A stretch of DNA of 64,000 bases from Actinoplanes auranticolor (lineage in GTDB: Bacteria > Actinomycetota > Actinomycetes > Mycobacteriales > Micromonosporaceae): NCBI RefSeq assembly GCF_018332655.1, contig NZ_BOQL01000017.1, forward strand, positions 1-64,000, given 5' to 3'. A program made the translations under genes and the position numbers. How positions within the stretch are numbered: position 1 is the stretch's first letter; each line of letters starts with the position of its first letter. Of the stretch, positions 60,752-64,000 are shown in pieces. The notes under the pieces were generated by a model. The model did no database searches and was not told the origin of the DNA. It worked only from the letters and a program-made list of their open reading frames with translations.

Positions 60752-62431
60752 ATGCGTGCATCGAGGATGCAGGCGAAGAGGCTCCGGACGGTCATCACCG
60801 CCGGTGTCATTGCGGCTCTGACGATCGGCGCTGCCGGCTGCGCGGACAGTGACCGCGACAGCGGAGGCGACGAAGGCAAGGCCGCTACCGGCGGTACCTT
60901 CATCTTCGCGGGCGCCGGCGACCCGAAGAACTTCGACCCGATCTTCAACGATGATGGTGAGTCGTTCCGGCCGATCCGGCAGATGTACGACACCCTGATC
61001 GAACATAAGCCCGGCACCGCTGAGCTGCAGGGCGGTCTGGCCGAGAGCTGGTCCAACGACCCGACCGGCAAGATCTGGACGTTCAAGCTGCGCCAGGGCG
61101 TCAAGTTCCACGACGGCAGCGCGCTCGACGCCGCTGCGGTCTGCGCGAACTTCGACCGCTGGTACAACATGAAGGGCGACGCCGCCCAGTCCCAGATGAT
61201 CTACTACGCCGACGTGTTCGGCGGCTTCGCCGGCAGCCCCGACGCCGTCTACGACAACTGCAAGGCGCAGGATCCCGCCACTGCGGTCGTGACGATGAAG
61301 AAGTACAAGGGCGCCTTCCCGGGCGCGTTCGCGCTCACCGCGTTCTCCATCGCGAGCCCGACCGCCATGAAGCAGTACGACGCCGACAAGGTCACCCAGA
61401 ACGGCGACTCGTTCGCGTACAGCGCGTTCGCGACCGAGCACCCGACCGGCACCGGCGCGTTCACGTACGGTGGCTGGAACAAGGCGACCGGCGAGATCAC
61501 GCTGAACAAGAACCCCGACTACTTCGGCGAGAAGGCCAAGGTCGACAAGCTGATCATCAAGGTCATCAAGGACGAGAACACCCGGAAGCAGGAGCTGCGC
61601 GCCGGTACGGTGCAGGCGATCGACTTCCCGGCCCCGGCCGACCGCAAGGCGCTGGCGGGCGAGGGCTACAAGGTGCTCGACCGGCCCGCCTTCAACATCC
61701 TCTACCTGGGCCTCAACCAGAAGAACCCGAAGCTGAAGGACCTGCGGGTCCGCCAGGCGATCGCGTACGCGATCAACCGCGCGCAGCTGGTGCAGACCAA
61801 GGGCCCGGGTGGCGCCACGGTGGCCGACCAGTTCATGCCGAACACGGTGCTCGGTTACGCCCCGGACGTGCAGAAGTACGACTACAACCTCGAGAAGGCG
61901 AAGCAGCTGCTGTCCGAGGCCGGCGCGACCGGCCTGACGCTGAACTTCTACTACCCGACCGAGGTCTCCCGGCCGTACATGCCGAACCCGCAGGAGATCT
62001 TCACCGTCCTGGCCAACGACCTGCAGGCCGCCGGCATCAAGGTCAATGGCGTCCCGCGGCCGTGGAACGGCGGCTTCAAGGACGACGTGCAGCAGTTCGG
62101 CAAGCAGGACCTGCACATCCTCGGCTGGACCGGCGACTACAACGACCCGGGCAACTTCGTCGGTACGTTCTTCGGCCGCGAGAAGGCCGAGTTCGGCGAC
62201 CAGGCGATGACCGAGATGTTCACCGCCATCGGCAAGGCCGACGCGACCGTCGACCAGGCGGCCAAGAAGACCGCGTGGGAGCAGGTCAACCGCGACCTCG
62301 CCGCCAAGTGGCTGCCGGCCGTCCCGCTCTGGCACGCCCCGCCGGCGCTGGTCACGACGAAGAACGTCGAGGGTCTGGTGCCGAGTCCTCTCACCAACGA
62401 GGAATTCAACACCGTCACGCTGACCAAGTAG
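60752..62431 (+). CDS. Peptide/nickel-type ABC transporter, substrate-binding lipoprotein
   Basis: A 559-residue lipoprotein: signal with lipobox around IGAAGC, then the family-5 extracellular binding fold (FIFAGAGDPKNFDPIFNDDG, later DSFAYSAFATEHPTGTGAFT, LRVRQAIAYAINRAQLVQT). It captures oligopeptides or similar solutes for the permeases downstream. ATG at 60752 has GAGGTGA upstream at eight bases. Confidence 0.93.
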   Translation: MRASRMQAKRLRTVITAGVIAALTIGAAGCADSDRDSGGDEGKAATGGTFIFAGAGDPKNFDPIFNDDGESFRPIRQMYDTLIEHKPGTAELQGGLAESWSNDPTGKIWTFKLRQGVKFHDGSALDAAAVCANFDRWYNMKGDAAQSQMIYYADVFGGFAGSPDAVYDNCKAQDPATAVVTMKKYKGAFPGAFALTAFSIASPTAMKQYDADKVTQNGDSFAYSAFATEHPTGTGAFTYGGWNKATGEITLNKNPDYFGEKAKVDKLIIKVIKDENTRKQELRAGTVQAIDFPAPADRKALAGEGYKVLDRPAFNILYLGLNQKNPKLKDLRVRQAIAYAINRAQLVQTKGPGGATVADQFMPNTVLGYAPDVQKYDYNLEKAKQLLSEAGATGLTLNFYYPTEVSRPYMPNPQEIFTVLANDLQAAGIKVNGVPRPWNGGFKDDVQQFGKQDLHILGWTGDYNDPGNFVGTFFGREKAEFGDQAMTEMFTAIGKADATVDQAAKKTAWEQVNRDLAAKWLPAVPLWHAPPALVTTKNVEGLVPSPLTNEEFNTVTLTK

Positions 62432-62454
62432 TCCGTAGCACCAGGCACCGCCGC

Positions 62455-62487
62455 GGCCCGGCCCGGGATGATCTCCCGGGCCGGGCC
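62455..62487 (+). terminator. Hairpin between the binding protein and permease genes
   Basis: GGCCCGGCCCGGGA (62455-62468) pairs perfectly with TCCCGGGCCGGGCC (62474-62487). No T tract; probably an attenuator or RNA-stability element that lets the binding protein be made in excess. Confidence 0.6.
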
Positions 62488-62522
62488 GTCCGGCGCGATT
62501 CTGACAGGATGCGTCATTCCTT

Positions 62523-63530
62523 ATGGTGAGAGTCATCTTGCGCCGCCTGATCCAGCTGGTCGTCACGCTCATCGCCCTGACCACGCTGGTTTTCTTCTGG
62601 CTGCGCAGCCTTCCGGGCGGGCCTGTCGACGCGTTGCTGGGCGAACGCGCGACCCCGCAGACCCGTGAGTTGCTGACCCGGGCCCTCGGCTATGACCAGC
62701 CGATCTGGACGCAGTACGGCCGCTTCGTCAAAAACGTGGTGACCGGCAACTTCGGGAACTCCATCCGCACCGGCGAGCCGGTGATGGACGTGATCAGCCG
62801 GTCCTTCCCGGCGACGATCGAGCTGGCCGTCGCGGCGATCATCATCGCGATCGGGCTGGGCATCCCGCTCGGATACATCGCGGCGCGCTACCGCGGGCGG
62901 ATGCTGGACAACGCCACCATCATCGTCACGCTGATCGGCATCTCGATCCCGATCTTCTTCCTGGGCTACCTGCTCAAGGACCTGCTGACGCAGAACATCC
63001 ACATCTTCCCGCCGTCCGGCCGGATCACCACCGGCATGGACAACACGGACGTGACCGGCTTCTTCGTGCTGGACGGGCTGCTGACCCGGGAGTTCGACGC
63101 CACCGCCGACGCGCTCTGGCACCTGGTGCTGCCGGCCATCACCCTGGCCACGATCCCGCTGGCGATCATCATCCGGATCACCCGGGCGAGCGTGCTGGAC
63201 GTCCTCGACGAGGACTACATCCGTACCGCCGACGCCAAGGGCCTGCGCAACACCACCATCCGCAAGCGGCACGTGCTGCGCAACGCCCTGCTGCCGGTGG
63301 TCACCACCATCGGCCTGCAGACCGGTGCGCTGCTGGCCGGCGCGGTGCTGACCGAGAAGGTCTACAACTGGGGCGGGCTGGGCACGCTGATCACCGACTC
63401 GATCAGTGGCGGCCGTGACTACCCGGTGCTCCAGGCGTTGATCCTGCTCGCCGCAGTCGTCTTCATCGTGGTCAACCTGCTGGTCGACCTCTCGTACGCC
63501 GTCATCGACCCGAGGGTGCGTGTGCAGTGA
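62523..63530 (+). CDS. ABC transporter permease (DppB-like)
   Basis: A 335-residue permease with about six helices: RRLIQLVVTLIALTTLVFFW, and the cytoplasmic EAA loop EDYIRTADAKGLRNTTIRKR. It pairs with the permease that follows (GTG of the next gene overlaps its stop). ATG at 62523 or GTG at 62526. Confidence 0.92.
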   Translation: MVRVILRRLIQLVVTLIALTTLVFFWLRSLPGGPVDALLGERATPQTRELLTRALGYDQPIWTQYGRFVKNVVTGNFGNSIRTGEPVMDVISRSFPATIELAVAAIIIAIGLGIPLGYIAARYRGRMLDNATIIVTLIGISIPIFFLGYLLKDLLTQNIHIFPPSGRITTGMDNTDVTGFFVLDGLLTREFDATADALWHLVLPAITLATIPLAIIIRITRASVLDVLDEDYIRTADAKGLRNTTIRKRHVLRNALLPVVTTIGLQTGALLAGAVLTEKVYNWGGLGTLITDSISGGRDYPVLQALILLAAVVFIVVNLLVDLSYAVIDPRVRVQ

Positions 63531-64000
63531 GCGGAATCGGAGGGATCTCGACGCTCGCCGACCACAAGCGCCGCCGGATCGAGGAGCTGACCGCCCGGAC
63601 GTCCGAGGCCGGCGGGGTCAGCCTGATCCGCGACGCCGGCCGCCGGCTGCTGCGCAACCCCACCGCCATGGTGGGCGCGATCATCATCCTGCTGTTCCTG
63701 ATCATCGCGATCTTCGCGCCGCTGGTGGCCCCGCACGACCCCGTGCAGCGATTCCCGGAGCTGACCAAGGACCTGACCGTCGACTCCATCCCGGGCGCCA
63801 CTGCCGGGCATCCGCTGGGCAGTGACCCGCTGGGCCGCGACTTCGCGTCCCGGATGATCTACGGCGCCCGGCAGACGCTGTTCGTCGGCGTCCTGGCCAC
63901 GTTCATCGGCCTGTTGTTCGGCGTGGTGCTCGGCGCGATCGCCGGCGCCGTCGGCGGTTGGCTCGACGTGCTGATCATGCGGCTCACCGACGTCATGCTG
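63527..64000 (+). CDS. ABC transporter permease (DppC-like), cut by window edge
   Basis: The first 158 codons of the partner permease: cytoplasmic N-terminus (LADHKRRRIEELTARTSEAG), a first helix (AMVGAIIILLFLIIAIFAPL), and the family motif GHPLGSDPLGRDFASRMIYG, then two more helices. The rest and the likely ATPase genes lie beyond the window. Confidence 0.9.
   Translation, partial: MSGIGGISTLADHKRRRIEELTARTSEAGGVSLIRDAGRRLLRNPTAMVGAIIILLFLIIAIFAPLVAPHDPVQRFPELTKDLTVDSIPGATAGHPLGSDPLGRDFASRMIYGARQTLFVGVLATFIGLLFGVVLGAIAGAVGGWLDVLIMRLTDVML

Noticed and set aside
60674..62584. Long antisense open frame opposite the substrate-binding protein
   Set aside because: Shadow of a well-supported lipoprotein gene.
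1..64000. CRISPR array, rRNA operon, integrase or complete insertion sequence
   Set aside because: No regularly spaced repeats, rRNA core motifs, transposase or integrase signatures were found on either strand. Neither tRNA gene shows a flanking duplicated 3' end of the kind left by integration.

Overview
The window is chromosomal DNA from a high-GC actinomycete, most likely of the Micromonosporaceae (Actinoplanes or a relative). Supporting signs are strong GC bias, frequent GTG starts, ATGA/GTGA/TGATG overlaps between co-directional genes, an XRE-DUF5753/DUF397 pair, a conservon (cvnABCD) operon, a tadA gene with its acidic actinobacterial partner, and the small SRP RNA followed by dnaX-ybaB-recR. 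Family names come from reading the proteins; no database search was possible.

Layout. 0-2.2 kb: an XRE regulator, its DUF397 partner and two small overlapping unknown genes around a promoter region with two perfect palindromes. 2.4-10.2 kb: a TPR-GGDEF diguanylate cyclase, then two drug-efflux cassettes (TetR + MFS; a frameshifted MarR + MFS with a divergent TetR) and a dienelactone-hydrolase-like enzyme. 10.3-15.2 kb: a gene remnant and a four-gene leftward operon (glycosyltransferase 2, UDP-GlcNAc 2-epimerase, Tat-exported DUF2334 deacetylase-like protein, SnoaL-like protein) that looks like an exopolysaccharide locus with a structured leader. 15.7-23.2 kb: a rightward cassette of an NfeD/YqiJ-like membrane protein, a flotillin and a 1625-residue DUF3686 AAA ATPase. 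This is the least understood and most system-like block here. 23.2-29.6 kb: a leftward conservon (sensor-kinase-like protein, roadblock protein, DUF742 protein, small GTPase) plus an extra membrane protein upstream and an unknown gene downstream.

30-41.9 kb is mostly housekeeping and accessory genes: DUF885, PHP and repeat proteins, M48 protease, mtnA, tyrA, a secreted propeller-like protein, an M23 lipoprotein and tadA. 41.9-51.3 kb: deoD, tRNA-Ser(CGA), secreted and unknown proteins, an ABC/LuxR gene-fusion relic, a thioredoxin-like membrane protein, an ArsB/NhaD-type transporter with a universal stress protein, a STAS protein and an ArsR-MFS pair. 51.3-55.8 kb: a leftward ECF sigma operon with a membrane protein, a frameshifted GT-C glycosyltransferase and a DUF3800-like protein. 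55.9-60.6 kb: tRNA-Ser(GGA), SRP RNA, dnaX, ybaB, recR. 60.7 kb to the end: a peptide/nickel-type ABC importer, cut off by the window edge.

Two themes cut across the window. Many local regulators have a readable palindrome next to them. Several genes are broken by apparent single-base indels (marR, ABC/LuxR relic, GT-C glycosyltransferase, the remnant at 10.4-10.6 kb), so either real decay or consensus errors should be considered. No rRNA, CRISPR array, integrase or complete insertion sequence was seen.
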